DNA from: Lotus japonicus
Taxonomy: Eukaryota > Streptophyta > Magnoliopsida > Fabales > Fabaceae
Assembly (NCBI RefSeq): GCF_012489685.1
Contig: NC_080046.1
Location: 45,657,176-45,721,175, forward strand
DNA length: 64,000 nt
Direction of reading: 5' to 3'
Shown: piece by piece, positions 9,318 to 21,000 of the stretch
Position numbering within the stretch: the first letter of the stretch is position 1
How the letters are laid out: every line of letters starts with the position of its first letter
Made by a program: the position numbers and the translations under genes
Notes under the pieces: generated by a model
Seen by the model: the letters and a program-made list of their open reading frames with translations, nothing else
What the model was told of the DNA's origin: nothing
Databases searched by the model: none

Positions 9318-10077
9318 CCAGTACATTGAACATTATATATACTAACTTTGAGTCAAAATGGATTTTGGATGAGAAAGACCAAAATGTACATTGCAGAGTG
9401 TCTCTTGACTATAACAATATGCTTGAACACCGTTAATATATTCTTCGACCACAAAGGAAAACTTAAATATTAAGGTCGAAATATTAATATTCAACATGAT
9501 TGATCGAATTATAGTGCCTATATTATTGATTTCGGTCACGAAGACCGTTTTCTTTTATTTTCGGCCACATAGGCCGAAATTCAAATCAAGGTGTTCATGC
9601 TTCAACCAATACCTTTTCGTAGAAGTGATACTGGATGTATCATGTATGGAATTCTCAAACTTGAAATCCCAAAACTTGAAGCATTATTATCCATAAAAAC
9701 TAAACTTTTCCAATGCACAAGGCTTACAACAAAGTTGGAAATCACTGAAGTCTTCAATTCGTTATGAGACATTTTCATAAAAACTAAAAATAAAAAATCT
9801 CCTTCTGAATTTGAGATCGAAATGCTTTCTTCCTCCAATTAAAATTGAAAATATATATAGCCTTTTTATCCAACAAACCGTGTCAGATGGAAGAATTGAA
9901 CCAAGACTAGAAATCTAGTCACGAGGCCTTGAATTGAATTCCAGATTCTAAATTCACAATCGTCCAATAATTTAACAAGTTGATTTAATTTCACGAAATC
10001 AAAATCAAATCAACTGTGCATGCGACACTTTGAAAAATTTAGTTTTCACAAAACTTGTCCCACTGGGCGTGCCAATT
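9318..10077 (-). mobile_element. 5' internal part of the LTR2 element (non-coding)
   Basis: AT-rich stretch between CCAGT (9318-9322, target duplication of E1) and LTR2. In minus orientation it follows LTR2 and its primer-binding site (10058-10074), so it is the 5' end of the LTR2 element's internal region. I see no gag or other coding sequence. Confidence 0.7.
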
Positions 10078-11245
10078 TGTTTACACCAAATTTTGGTAAA
10101 ACAAATAGAAAATCCAAGGATCAATCTGGGACTGGATTCGAGTCCTCTTGGGTTCTTTGGTGAAAACGTTTGAGTGTCAATTCCAGTTTTTTTCATGAAG
10201 AACAGGATAAAGTAAAGAAATTGAAACAAGTAAAGAAAAATAAAAGAGAAAAAAGAAGAAAAGATGAAATAGTATGAATTGAAATGCAAAGTAAATGAGA
10301 TTACACCACAATCATGCTCATGATCTCCTAATTGCCATTTGTCTTTGTGATTGACTTGTTGGCTTTCAGAGTCTAGGAGCCTAAATGTGTGAAATCTGAT
10401 TATTTTACAAATAGAAGTTCTATTTATAGAACTTGGAATAAAACTACTATTTTAATCCTACGGATAATACTAAAACAGAAAAGAACTTCCTATATTAAAG
10501 CCATACACTTGGCATATCTACTGTTGTAGTAACTTGCACCACCTTCCAATAACTGCTTCTCTTGTAACCACTTCTTTGCTAGCTGTGAATCTTCATCTCT
10601 TGCTGCTCGGCTTCTTTTCTTTCATTTTGGGTCGAAGAAATAGTTTCAATTGATGTTGAAAATATAGTCGAAATATTAGTAATAAAATGCTTAGTACTTG
10701 GCAAGTTTGGAAATGTCTTCGACCATAATCCTGCCATCAACACGATGCCAAGTTCTACTATTTCTTAATATAAAATGAATCTTGCATGATGCATGGAAAT
10801 GCCTTTATGCACATTGCATATTAAACTTGGATCTATGTGGTGCTTCTCATATATTGAATGGACAATACATATTAGATCAAAGTCATGCTTTTCCCTTTGG
10901 CTTACTATATATCTCGACCCACAGTCCATGTTTCTCGACCTCTTACACTAACCAAGCCAAATTCTAGAATATACTTTTCCTTTGATTTATATACTATTAA
11001 AACTTGGGTCGACTAAATAATCTTTTTACCGGGTCGAAATACTACTCTAGCAACACCATATATAACTTCAATCTTAGCAATGTAAATATATGTCAAACAA
11101 TATTTCAACCCATGCCACCACCATATTTCGACCAATATATGTAAATAATAATAATTTGGCAGCAAAGTATAAACTACACTGACAACATTTACATATTTCA
11201 TATCTCAGTGATTAATTTAACCATTTGGAAATTTTGGTGTTAACA
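10078..11245 (-). repeat. LTR2: 1168-bp LTR flanked by PBS on one side and PPT on the other
   Basis: Begins TGTTTACACC and ends GTTAACA, closely echoing the E1 LTR ends, so the families are related. On the left is the same primer-binding site as E1. On the right (11246-11263) is a polypurine tract on the minus strand, TTTTGGGGGGCCTC. One LTR with internal sequence on both sides is what tandem, recombined or collapsed copies give. Confidence 0.8.
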
Positions 11246-11968
11246 GAGGCCCCCCAAAATGTTGTTTCTCGAAAAAAGTGAGAGGAATAACATTTTGAGT
11301 CATGTCACCAAAATTGATTAAACATTGTATGGCTTTCTTTGAAAACTTAGCCATCTTTTTCTTTACATTTTTTCGACCAAATTCAAACAAGGTAAGGACT
11401 TTGAAACAATTTGAGCCATATAATTATTGACCTTCTTTACTCGACTATTGTCTTCCTGTCTGGGGTCGAAGCAATGATCTAATATTTTTACAAATCTTGG
11501 TCGAAATATACTTGATCGAAGTACAAAAGCTTGGTCGCAATATACTCTAGTTAATTCGACCACTTTTACTAAATTTAAACTTGGTGAGGCTTTTGAGCCT
11601 TCTATAATCACATTTATTGGCTTTTAATCACAACCAATTTCTCTCCCTACTGGCATCGAAGAGTACTGAATTTTCTTCAAGTGATATCCTTGTTTTCGAA
11701 TGCTTTGCATCATCATATTTAACACCTCAACAGCCTTCGACCATGATAGTATACTAACACAACCATTTTATATTAACTATATATGTATCACATTTGAAGC
11801 ACCATAATTCCAAAGCTTCTATAATTTCGACCCCAAGACAATGTCAAAGTTCGACCAAAATGTCAATTTCTAAAATATACTTTCAATGTAATTGACAATA
11901 GTTCAATGTCAATTCCTCGTTGCTTTTCAAAGCCTTAAAATCTTAATAATAAAAGGTCATTGTCCAGT
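11246..11968 (-). mobile_element. 3' internal part of the LTR2 element (non-coding)
   Basis: AT-rich, with many scattered TCGACC motifs. It lies between the LTR2 polypurine tract and the CCAGT (11964-11968) in front of copy B's left LTR. No coding region is recognisable. Together with 9323-10077 it makes a 1.5-kb internal region lacking gag-pol, the size of a small non-autonomous element. Confidence 0.65.
11964..11968. repeat. Target-site duplication CCAGT (left side of copy B)
   Basis: Directly before the TGTT end of the LTR at 11969. Its partner is CCAGT at 9318-9322 after copy A, not the base string after copy B's right LTR (CCTCC at 26153). Confidence 0.75.
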
Positions 11969-12785
11969 TGTTTACACGGATTTTTGGTAAACAAATATCC
12001 TCTTAGTTCGACTAAAGGAAGTTTAGATTTCAGGGTCCTTTTGAGAAAACGTTTTGCCAAAGTGTAGTGTGTGGACGGATGTGTTTTCGACAACAATAAA
12101 CAACTTCAAACGAAACTGGATTTTATTGAATATGAGTCGATTACAAAATAGTCAAGCAAACCAAAATAACATGAAAGCAAATTTCGACAAAACAAGCTAC
12201 ACATAAAAACTGGAAATTAACGAACTGAAATGCAAGGAAATTAAAGCGTTGGTTCTGCAACATACTCCTCCATCATCACGTTCTGCTCTCGAAGTCTCAT
12301 TGATGCGGACGTTTAGAGCTTTTAGTGAATTTTCAGAGTTTTTCAGTTGGGAACCTCTTCTTCTGCTGCTGCTTCCTCTATTTATATTGTTCTTTCTGCC
12401 CATGTTCTTGGCGGTTTTCTTTGGATGCACGATGGCTTCGTGGGTTTTGAATTTTGGCGCCATCCCCACGTTTAGCCGATGGTCTTCGCGCACGTGACTC
12501 TATTGCCACGTGGATGGTTCTGAGTCGTGGGCAACCGTTGCTATTCGTGGCGTCGTGGGTGTACGCACGTGCTTGCAGTTGCTTATTGTTCGGTAACTGC
12601 TTCTTCCATTGAGATGATCGAGATTTCTTCATCTTCTGAGTGTGTCGAGTTATGGCTTTTTACTAACTTGTCTTTGGGGGACATCGTGTGCTGAGTTGCC
12701 GGCTTCGCCCAACCCCTTCTGTCGAGAAACCATTTTTTTGTACCATGGTGTCGATAATTGTAATGCTTCTAATTTTGGCTTAACA
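11969..12785 (-). repeat. 3' LTR of E1 copy B (817 bp)
   Basis: Same ends and length as 8501-9317 and no difference seen. Bases just to the right read as a polypurine tract on the minus strand, which makes this the 3' LTR. Confidence 0.92.
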
Positions 12786-12802
12786 GTTGCCCCCCAAAAA
12801 TG
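12786..12802 (-). other. Polypurine tract of E1 copy B
   Basis: On the minus strand CATTTTTGGGGGGCAAC runs directly into the TGTTAAG start of the 3' LTR. This is the expected plus-strand primer site. Confidence 0.8.
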
Positions 12803-13102
12803 TTGGTTGTCGACTGCTTTAGCTCAAAGACGCCAAGCATTTTTTTTTTTTTATCGCAGCCGTTCAATTCCAACGATTCAAATGCTTTGTGCTCTCGACC
12901 ATTCGATCTTCAAGTCCAATCGGCAGCCATAACGTCTGGTGACTTCTCCACTAGCTGACAGTTATAGCCTTTTTAGGGCCATGATTTCACCTATGCCAAA
13001 AAGCTGAGAGGTGACATGAATTAATTAATAAAATAATCGCTTGGAACCCAAAGTTTTTATAAATTGCTGCTCAATGCGGCTTGGGTTCCGTTTCCCCTTC
13101 CG

Positions 13103-13111
13103 TTTATAAAT
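13103..13111 (+). promoter_or_regulatory. TATA box of the PMD cargo gene
   Basis: TTTATAAAT lies 118 bp upstream of the ATG at 13229. A second TATA-like string lies near 13055. They sit between the 3' LTR and the gene, so the gene can be transcribed against the retroelement. Confidence 0.5.
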
Positions 13112-13228
13112 ACCCTCTTGGTATTCCTTGTTCAAGCTTTACTCTTTCATCCAACCTGCAACTTCTTCTTCCAGACTTCATCACTTCATCTTCTTCCGTC
13201 TTCTTTGAAACACTTGCTGCGTCCTTCA

Positions 13229-16200
13229 ATGGCTTCCAATCCTGAGCAAACCCTTCCGTTGGCCACCGAGCTTAAGCTGGATGAGTCCAAACGCGTGCCA
13301 ATCCCAGAACCTCCCAACGAAGCAGAGAAGAGAGCTATCTGGAAATCCCAGGTACTCATTCCTTTCTCTGTTAATGGTACTTTACGCGCCATTTTGGGCC
13401 CTTTGAAAGTAGTGAAGCATGATAGGCCCAATAGTCTCCCTGAAGAACATGAATCATTTCACCCTAGCGTTAGGGGAGAGGAGCTCATTTTGGCATTTCA
13501 ACCCTCTTACCGTATGCCATTTCTTTCTGACCCGAAACGAGCCTTTCGTTCGGCCCCTCCTAACCCTTCTGCTAACGACAAGGCCTACCTGAAATGGTTA
13601 GATAGGGTTGAGGGAGATAAGAAACAACACTGGAAGGATGTAGGGATTTTCGACTTGATTCAGTTGTCGAGATCTCCAAACTCGTATAACCCTGCTATGC
13701 TGTTGAGTGCACTTTATTTCTGGGAGAGGTCCACTAATTGCCTTCATGTTCCCTTTGGTATGATCACCCCCACTCTTTTGGATGTTGCCGCTATCACCGG
13801 ATTGTGGCCCATTGGTGATGATTATCATTCTGCACCTGCTCCTGTTAAACCCATCTCGATTCCTACTGACAACATTTCGTTTAGTCGATTCATTAAGGAC
13901 CATTATGTCGAGAGTGGTGAGGTGTCTGATGCTGAGCATGTCGCTTTCTTGCTGTATTGGCTGTCTGCTTATGTCTTTTGCACCAAATCTTTGCGCATAC
14001 CCGCCAAGCTTTTGCCTTTAGCCAATCTGCTTCACGAGGGTCGACAACTTGCTATGGCTAGGCTCGTCCTTGGCAACCTGTATCAAATGCTGAATGAGGC
14101 TGTCGAGGATATCCGGAACACCAAGACCGTCTCTCTGAATGCGGCCGGACCACTTTGGCTGTTTCAACTTTGGTTGAATGCGGTCTTCGAATCTCTTCTG
14201 CCGGTACAAGATAATCCTCTAACTGCTTCTAACACCAGGATTGATGCCCATAGGCTCGAGACCCTGACCCCTGCTTATGATGCGTCGAGTTTCGAAGCGG
14301 ACTTCAGGAAGTACTTTACCATGTTTCTCGAGCTGAAACACTACCGTTCCAGTTTCTCTCCTTACAGCAAGGCTATTCGTGGCCCTTTCTGGCTGAGGAA
14401 TTCTTATCCTAATGCCTCTGATTCTGCGTTGCCCAAGGAGCACCACATCACACTTTGGAGGACCCTCTTATCTCCTAGGGTTTTAACTGTGGGTTTTGCT
14501 AGCAGTGACTACACTCTATGTGGCTACAACCCTCAATTGGTTTCTCGACAGTTTGGGCTTAGCCAAGTTCTACCCAACACTTTATTTGACAAGAGTCTAG
14601 TCCTGTACCCCGGAACTATTAAGAGGGTTTCTGTTTTCGACAAGACTGTTCAATTTTATAACAAGAAACTCCTCAACCTGAGCCCCTTCACTTACGCTCC
14701 TTCATATTATGCCACTAATGCTTTCAAAGCCTGGTGGTCTGAGTATTGGGCTCAAATTTCGAAGCCCCTCGTCGATTGTCTGCAATGCATGACAGATGCT
14801 TTTCTTTTGCAGAAGCAGGATCCGAAGAAGACCAAAGGTATGCACCTGGCAGAAATTCGATCTTTTCAAGAGTTCTTCGGTGTGGTATATTACCCAACTC
14901 TTCGCCTTCGAGATACAGTTGCGCAAGCAGCTCAAGTATTAAGGCAAAAATGGGAACTTAAAGCCAAGAAATCCAAGTTAGTGGTTCCTCCTGGTGAGGA
15001 AGGTCTATCTTTTGTTATTCGAAAAACTGGCTTTAGGTTCCCGTCTTTGCCTACGAGTAGGTTTGCATTGGCTTTTCCACCGGTCTTGCCTAAATGGGTT
15101 GACCATATAAACATAAATGTATTGGCCAATCAAGCTCTACCTCCTCGAAAGCGAGTGACTTGGACTAAGTACCACCTGTGGAACTTTCCGTATCATGTGC
15201 CCGTCGAAATCTTCAACCACATATCGCTGAACATGCGTATTGGTCAAGGTAATACTTCGATTTGGCCTTGGTTTTCCTGTTTTACTTCTTAATTTTTCTT
15301 GTTTGCAGCTGAAGTCATTATTCGACCAGCTCCTCAAGTTATTTCCCCAGTGGCTCATTCCTCCAAGGACCACCCGGTCGTGATTGAGGATGATGATGAT
15401 GATGATGAGGATGATGATGTCAGTCTTGCTGACAAGCTCAAGGTACTTTCCTCATGCTCTTACCTTTTCCTTTTCGATTTCCTTGGATTATGGGCTGACG
15501 TATATTTCGACAGAGCCGGAAACGGAAACCTAAACCTGTTGCTTCGGCCAGTCAGAAGAGGGCCAAGGGGGTTGGTGTTTCCACCCCTAGTGAGGCTTCT
15601 AAGTTGGCATCTGATGCTCAAACAGAAGTCGCTGACAAAGAGGGTGGTGGCGGCGCCGCCATTCAGGTATGTTCTCCATTCTCGAGGGTACCTTGTGATA
15701 TTTTTAACCCGTGGTTTCCTAATCTGAGTCATCTCTTGTTTGTTTTGTTTCCTTTAGACTGATGTTCATGAGCACTCTACCTCCAATCCTCCATCCCGTG
15801 AGAATTCCCCAGCTCCCATTCCTGCAAAATCCAAAACTGAAGGTGTCGAGAAACCTCCCAAGGCCGCATCTTCAGCTAAGAAGACCCCCTCATCTGAGGG
15901 AAGGAGGAAGGTCAGGAGCAAATCTCGTCATAAGTCTCCTCGCCGTTCCAGAAGCTCCACCAACTCGAGCCCTTCCAAAGACTCTGCTTGCCAGGTATCT
16001 TTATACTTTTCATGTTTTGCTGACTCCTTTAATATGCGTTTTACTTTATCGAAAGGACATAAAAGGGGTTTTTCTTGCAGGAGACTCAGGGTACAACTTC
16101 TCCCATCCGCGAAGCAGAGCCCCTTCCAGGCAAAGATGACAGCCCTATGCCTCCTCCAAAATCGGCTGCCACTGTGCAACATTCGCCTCAAAACAAAGGT

Positions 16201-16956
16201 GGCTCTTCATCTCATGTGTCTAGTGAAAAGCTCGACACTTTATTTGAGGAGGACCCGCTGGCAGCTTTGGATAGCTTCCTCGATGGCACCTTGGAATGGG
16301 ACTCTCCACCCCGTCAAGTTGATGCTACTGCTGAGACTGCTCAATCAAGTGGGGTAGCCAATTCTCAGCAGATCGAGGAGAGCATGGGTCGGCTGAAGGC
16401 TATTGTCTTCGCCAATGGGTTTCTCGACCAGATCCAAGCTGATCCTCAAGCAAGCCATGCTGCTAAGGAATTGCTTGTCTTCCTTCTTGGCCAAAAACTC
16501 GACGCTCAACAGGCTGCTGCTTTGGCTAACCTTCAATCTTTTTTAGTGGATGCTTCGGCCACCTTTCATCAAATCAAGGACGTTGGTCAAGCTGTCAGCT
16601 TTAAGGAAGCAAAAGTCTCTGCTGGTAAAACTCAAGTTGCAGCAATGAAAGAGGACTTCAAGAAGTTCACTGCTAGGAAGGTTTTGATCGCAGATGAAAT
16701 CTCTGAAGTCGACATCAAACTTGAAGAGCTGCACCGAGAGATTACCAAACTGGAGAAAAAGCGAGCTGATTTGGTCGAGGAAGGCCCTGCTGTGAAGGAT
16801 CAATTGGACGTGCTTACTAAAGATTCCAAGGCTCTGATCATCTCGACAAAAGAGGTTATCAAGGAATTGGAGATTGATCAGGCTGTGAAGAAGGGTCTCG
16901 ATGCCAAGATTGCCACCTTTGCTGATTGTTTGAACTCTTTTAAGACCCTACTGTAG
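13229..16956 (+). CDS. Plant mobile domain (PMD/MAIN-like) protein, five exons, carried antisense in E1
   Basis: Exons by GT-AG signals and frame: 13229-15248, 15309-15442, 15514-15666, 15758-15994, 16081-16956; predicted length 1139 residues. Exon 1 holds the plant mobile domain, with the signature CLHVPFGMITPTLLDVAAIT at about 171-190 followed by GLWPIGD. Exon 2 has a SUMO-interaction-like motif, PVVIEDDDDD (from residue 696). Exons 3-4 are basic (SRKRKPK, then RRKVRSKSRHKSPRRSRSS) and probably direct the protein to the nucleus. Exon 5 ends in a long coiled coil (about 1040-1139). The ATG at 13229 is the first in frame; the frame is open further up but without ATG. Cellular relatives MAIN and MAIL1 act in the nucleus in meristem maintenance and transposon silencing; some PMD genes are known to travel on transposons. 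Introns survive because the element's genomic RNA is the antisense strand. The role in the element is inference. Confidence 0.85.
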
Positions 16957-17468
16957 GACTCTTTTTTTTTTTTAATATGTAATGATGGCACAATTCTAAC
17001 CATGGCTTTCGATGCCAATTACGTGTAATATTTCGACACTGGTTTTGGCACCTAAGCCATATAATTTGACGTTTAATTTGCCAAGTCTTTTCAGTTTCCA
17101 CTACGCATTTATTTTGACGGCTATTCATTTATTGTTGCATCGCTCAAACTTCCTTGCACCCCTTCACACAGTCGTCGCTTTGTTTCTGGGGAATGAACCA
17201 ATTTATTGCAATCTTATACCACGTTTTCTTGATTCAATGCAAGTCTTTGTTCATTAAAAGCCAAAGCTATTCACGATGGTGGTGGTAATCTGCATGGCCT
17301 ATAACCGTAAGATGAAGAGTTGGCAACTGATTGCCACTAATTAATGCATTCCTTGGTTGTTACCCTATAAATGGAGCGTTTTTGGTTACTCCTTTTCAGT
17401 AACTTCTCCAAACTCTCCCTTGTTTCTTTTCCAGAATTCTTTTCCTGCTTTCATAACTCCCCTCAGTC
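16957..17468 (+). promoter_or_regulatory. Spacer between the two cargo genes: 3' end of PMD and promoter of the coiled-coil gene
   Basis: Non-coding. It begins with a 12-T run just after the PMD stop and ends with a TATA box (17365-17372) and pyrimidine-rich leader before the ATG at 17469. It is identical to 122-633. No third gene is seen. Confidence 0.5.
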
Positions 17469-17954
17469 ATGGCTATTCGTCGTGTTCTTAACCAGATCCG
17501 GAACTTGGCTTTTGATCAAGACTTATTCTGGGAGTTGCATTCTTTCCTCCCTTTGGCTGAAGAGCTTACGGGGCTTATTAACCAACTCCTTTCGAGGAAT
17601 ATTATTGCCTCGGTAAGAATTCCTCTTCAGGAGTTCTCGGGCCTCCTGCACGAAGCTGTACCTCTATATGAAGAACACCGGGAGCTTACTGCTCGAGTGT
17701 TCTTTGCTGAACACCAGATTGATGAGAAGATGGAGGAGTATGAAGAGTTGAAGGCTGCTCTTAGCCAGGCGAAACTCGAGGGGAATGTGGGAGCTCTGAA
17801 ACCCTTGGTGGACAAGCTTTCTTCTACTGCCCGTGAAGAGCTGGATATTCGACAGGAGAAATCGCGACTGGAATCCCAACAAGAAGATGTCTTGAGGCGC
17901 ATGGAGCCTCTTAAGGCCAGATACAATAGTTGTAGGGCCAACCCTCCTTTTTAA
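17469..17954 (+). CDS. 161-residue coiled-coil cargo protein, antisense to pol (copy B)
   Basis: Identical to 634-1119. ATG start, TATA box 97 bp upstream and AATAAA 38 bp after the stop. The family is unknown: a predicted N-terminal helical part (residues 1-60), then a Glu/Lys/Leu-rich coiled coil. It is transcribed in the same direction as the PMD gene 512 bp upstream and converges on pol. Both cargo genes keep open frames while the gag of this copy is broken. Because the left part of B may be a recent copy of A, that is weak evidence of selection. Confidence 0.7.
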   Translation: MAIRRVLNQIRNLAFDQDLFWELHSFLPLAEELTGLINQLLSRNIIASVRIPLQEFSGLLHEAVPLYEEHRELTARVFFAEHQIDEKMEEYEELKAALSQAKLEGNVGALKPLVDKLSSTAREELDIRQEKSRLESQQEDVLRRMEPLKARYNSCRANPPF

Positions 17955-18033
17955 AATTTCTTTGCCATAGTTGTAATGCTCTATTCTATTCAATAAAACA
18001 TTCGCATTTGGCAATTGATTCTCTTTTACTTCT

Positions 18034-21000
18034 TTATTCGATGTTTATTTCATGCAATGTTGGCTTATACGTTTTTAAATATTTGCCATTTATCGTCATT
18101 TGTCGATTACCTCCTAATTCCTTAATCGAATAAGCGTTGTTTAAAAGCACTTTCTCGACTGAAAAAGGGCCTTCCCAGTTTGGGGACCATTTTCCGTAAC
18201 GTTTATCTTTTTTATCAATTGGTAAGACGACCTTCCATACGTAATCACCAAGCATAAAAGATTTAGCTCTAACCTTTTTGTTATAAGCTTTAGCAATGCG
18301 ATCCTTTTGCCTGGTTAAGGTATCCAACACCAATAGTCTTTCTTCGTCGAGATTGACTAATTCGTCAAGCATCATACTCCAATAATCTTCACTTGGAATT
18401 TCCTCTTGCCTTTGAATTCTGCATGACTGTAAATATACTTCTACTGGTAGTACCGCTTCTTGACCATATGCTAGTCGAAAAGGCGTTGCTCCGGTAGACT
18501 CCTTAGGTGAATTCCTGTAAGCCCAAAGCACTTGGCCTAACGTTTGATGCCAGTTTTTAGGTTTTCGACCAATATGTTTTTTAATCAAGGAGATCAACGT
18601 TTTGTTGGCCGCTTCGACTTGCCCATTCGCTTGAGCATAATAGGGGGTCGAGGTTAGGAGTTTTATACCCCAAGATTCTGCGAATGATGCTACCTTTTGG
18701 CCTACAAACACTGTGCCTTGGTCTGTAGTAAGTGACTCAGGTAGCCCAAAGCGGTACACTATGTGATTCTGAATGAACTCGATCACCGTGTCCTGGGTCA
18801 CATTTTGTAGAGGAATTGCCTCCACCCACTTGGTAAAGTAATCTATAGCCACTATGATGTACTTATGCTGCCTAGAAGAACATGGGTTAATTTCACCAAT
18901 TAGGTCTAAAGCCCAACCCCTGAATGGCCAGGGCTTAATAATCGAGTGTAGTTCACTTGCTGGCACATGTTGTATCCCCGCGTGTCTCTGACAATCTTGG
19001 CACCTCTTGGCATACTCCATACAATCTTTCATAATAGTAGGCCAATACATCCCTTGTCGAAATAGGATCCATTTCATCTTGATTCCTGCCTGGTGGGCAC
19101 CACATAGCCCGTCGTGAACGGCCGAGATCGCTATGAACGCGTCGTCTTCACTTAAACACTTCAGTAGTGTTCCGTCGACGTTTTTCTTGAATAGCTCGTT
19201 TCCCATGATGACATAGCTCATTGCCCTGTATTTTGTCTTTCTATCTGTAGTACCCACAGGATTTTGCAAGTAATCGACGATTGGCTTTCTCCAATCATTA
19301 GGTGCCATATTGTCAATGACCAGGATGTCGAGGTTAGAGGGGTTCAGTTTTTCTTTGACCTCGATAAGCTCTTTTAACCTACATTTATCGACCATATATC
19401 CTGATGCGATTTGTGCCAATTCATTGGCTTCTTGATTGTCCACTCTGGAAACGTGACCTAGCCTAGCTTCGTCGAATTTGGCCAATAAATTACTAGCTTT
19501 CGTGTAATACCTAGCTAGATTTTCACTAATGCACTTGTATTCCTTGGTAAGTTGCTTTATTACCAATTCAGAGTCCCCTTTTACGACGACATTCTTTGCC
19601 CCGAGGGCTATCAAGATCTCGAGGCCTGATGTTAATGCCTCATACTCAGCCTCATTGTTTGAGCAGTTACTCTTAATCTTAAACTTGAATTTTGTGGGGA
19701 TGCCCCTTGGGGATACGATGAACATCCCGATCCCAGTGCCATTCTTATGGCTAGAACCATCGAAAAATAGCTTCCAAGGTTGGATGCCTACGTAAGTTAT
19801 AATTTCTTGAGGCAAAGTATGGTCTGCCAGGAAGTCAGCAATTGCTTGTCCCTTAACTGCCTTTAGTGGGGCATAAGTTAGTGAATACTCGGTTAGGGCT
19901 AAAGCCCATTTACCAATTCGACTATGCAAGATAGGTTTGGATAACATGTGCTTTATTATATCATAATGAGAAAAAACCATTACATCGATTGGCTTTATAT
20001 AATATTTCAGCTTTACACAAGAGAAGTACAAGCATAAACACAATTTCTCGATCATGGTGTATCGAGTCTCTGCATCATTTAACACCCTGCTTAAGTAAAA
20101 TATGGCTCTTTCTTTGCTATCTTCATCTTCTTGAGCCAGCATGCTTCCGATGGTTCCATCCGTGGCAGAGATGTACAGCTTCATTGGCTTTCCTCTTATA
20201 GGTGGTGCCATTATAGGTGGGCTAGACAAGTACACTCTGAGTTCATCGAACGCTTTTTGATGCTCTGCTTCCCAGCGGAACGCATCTTCTTTTTTAAGTC
20301 GAAGAAGTGGGGAAAATGACTTGGTCTTCTCACTGAGGTTAGCAATGAATCTCCTTAGGAAGTTAATCTTTCCCAATAGTGATTGCAGTTGTTTCTTGCT
20401 AGTTGGTGGACTAGTGTCGAGAATGGCTTTAGCTTTGTTTTTGTTGATCTCGATACCCTTTTTATGCACCACAAAACCCAAAAAATCACCTGCAATAACA
20501 CCAAAGGCACATTTAAGGGGATTCATCTTCAAGCCATATTTTCTCATCCTCTCAAAGGATTTCCTTAGATGCAACAAATGGTCATCCCTTGATGGGGATT
20601 TCACCACAATGTCATCAATATAAACCTGCATGAAGGTTTCTATAAAATCATGAAAAATGGTATTCATTACCCTTTGGTAGGTCGCGCCAGCGTTTTTCAA
20701 CCCAAATGGCATGACCACCCACTCGTACGTCCCCAAGGCACCGGGACATCGAAAAGCTGTTTTCGACACGTCCTCTTCTGCTATGAAGATTTGGTTGTAG
20801 CCTGAGTAACCATCCAACAAGCTTAAGTATTCATGACCTGCAGCTGAATCCACCATCATCTCAGCAATAGGCATGTGATACTCGTCTTTTGGAGTGGCAG
20901 CGTTAAGATCTCGGAAATCTATGCAAACTCTCATCTTCCCATTCTTCTTGATTACTGGAACCACGTTGGCTAACCAGTCCACATATCGAGCTGTTCTGAT

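Noticed and set aside
17612..17629. An 18-bp 'intron' (GTAAGA...CAG) in the coiled-coil gene
   Set aside because: Far below the minimum plant intron size, and the frame is open through it.
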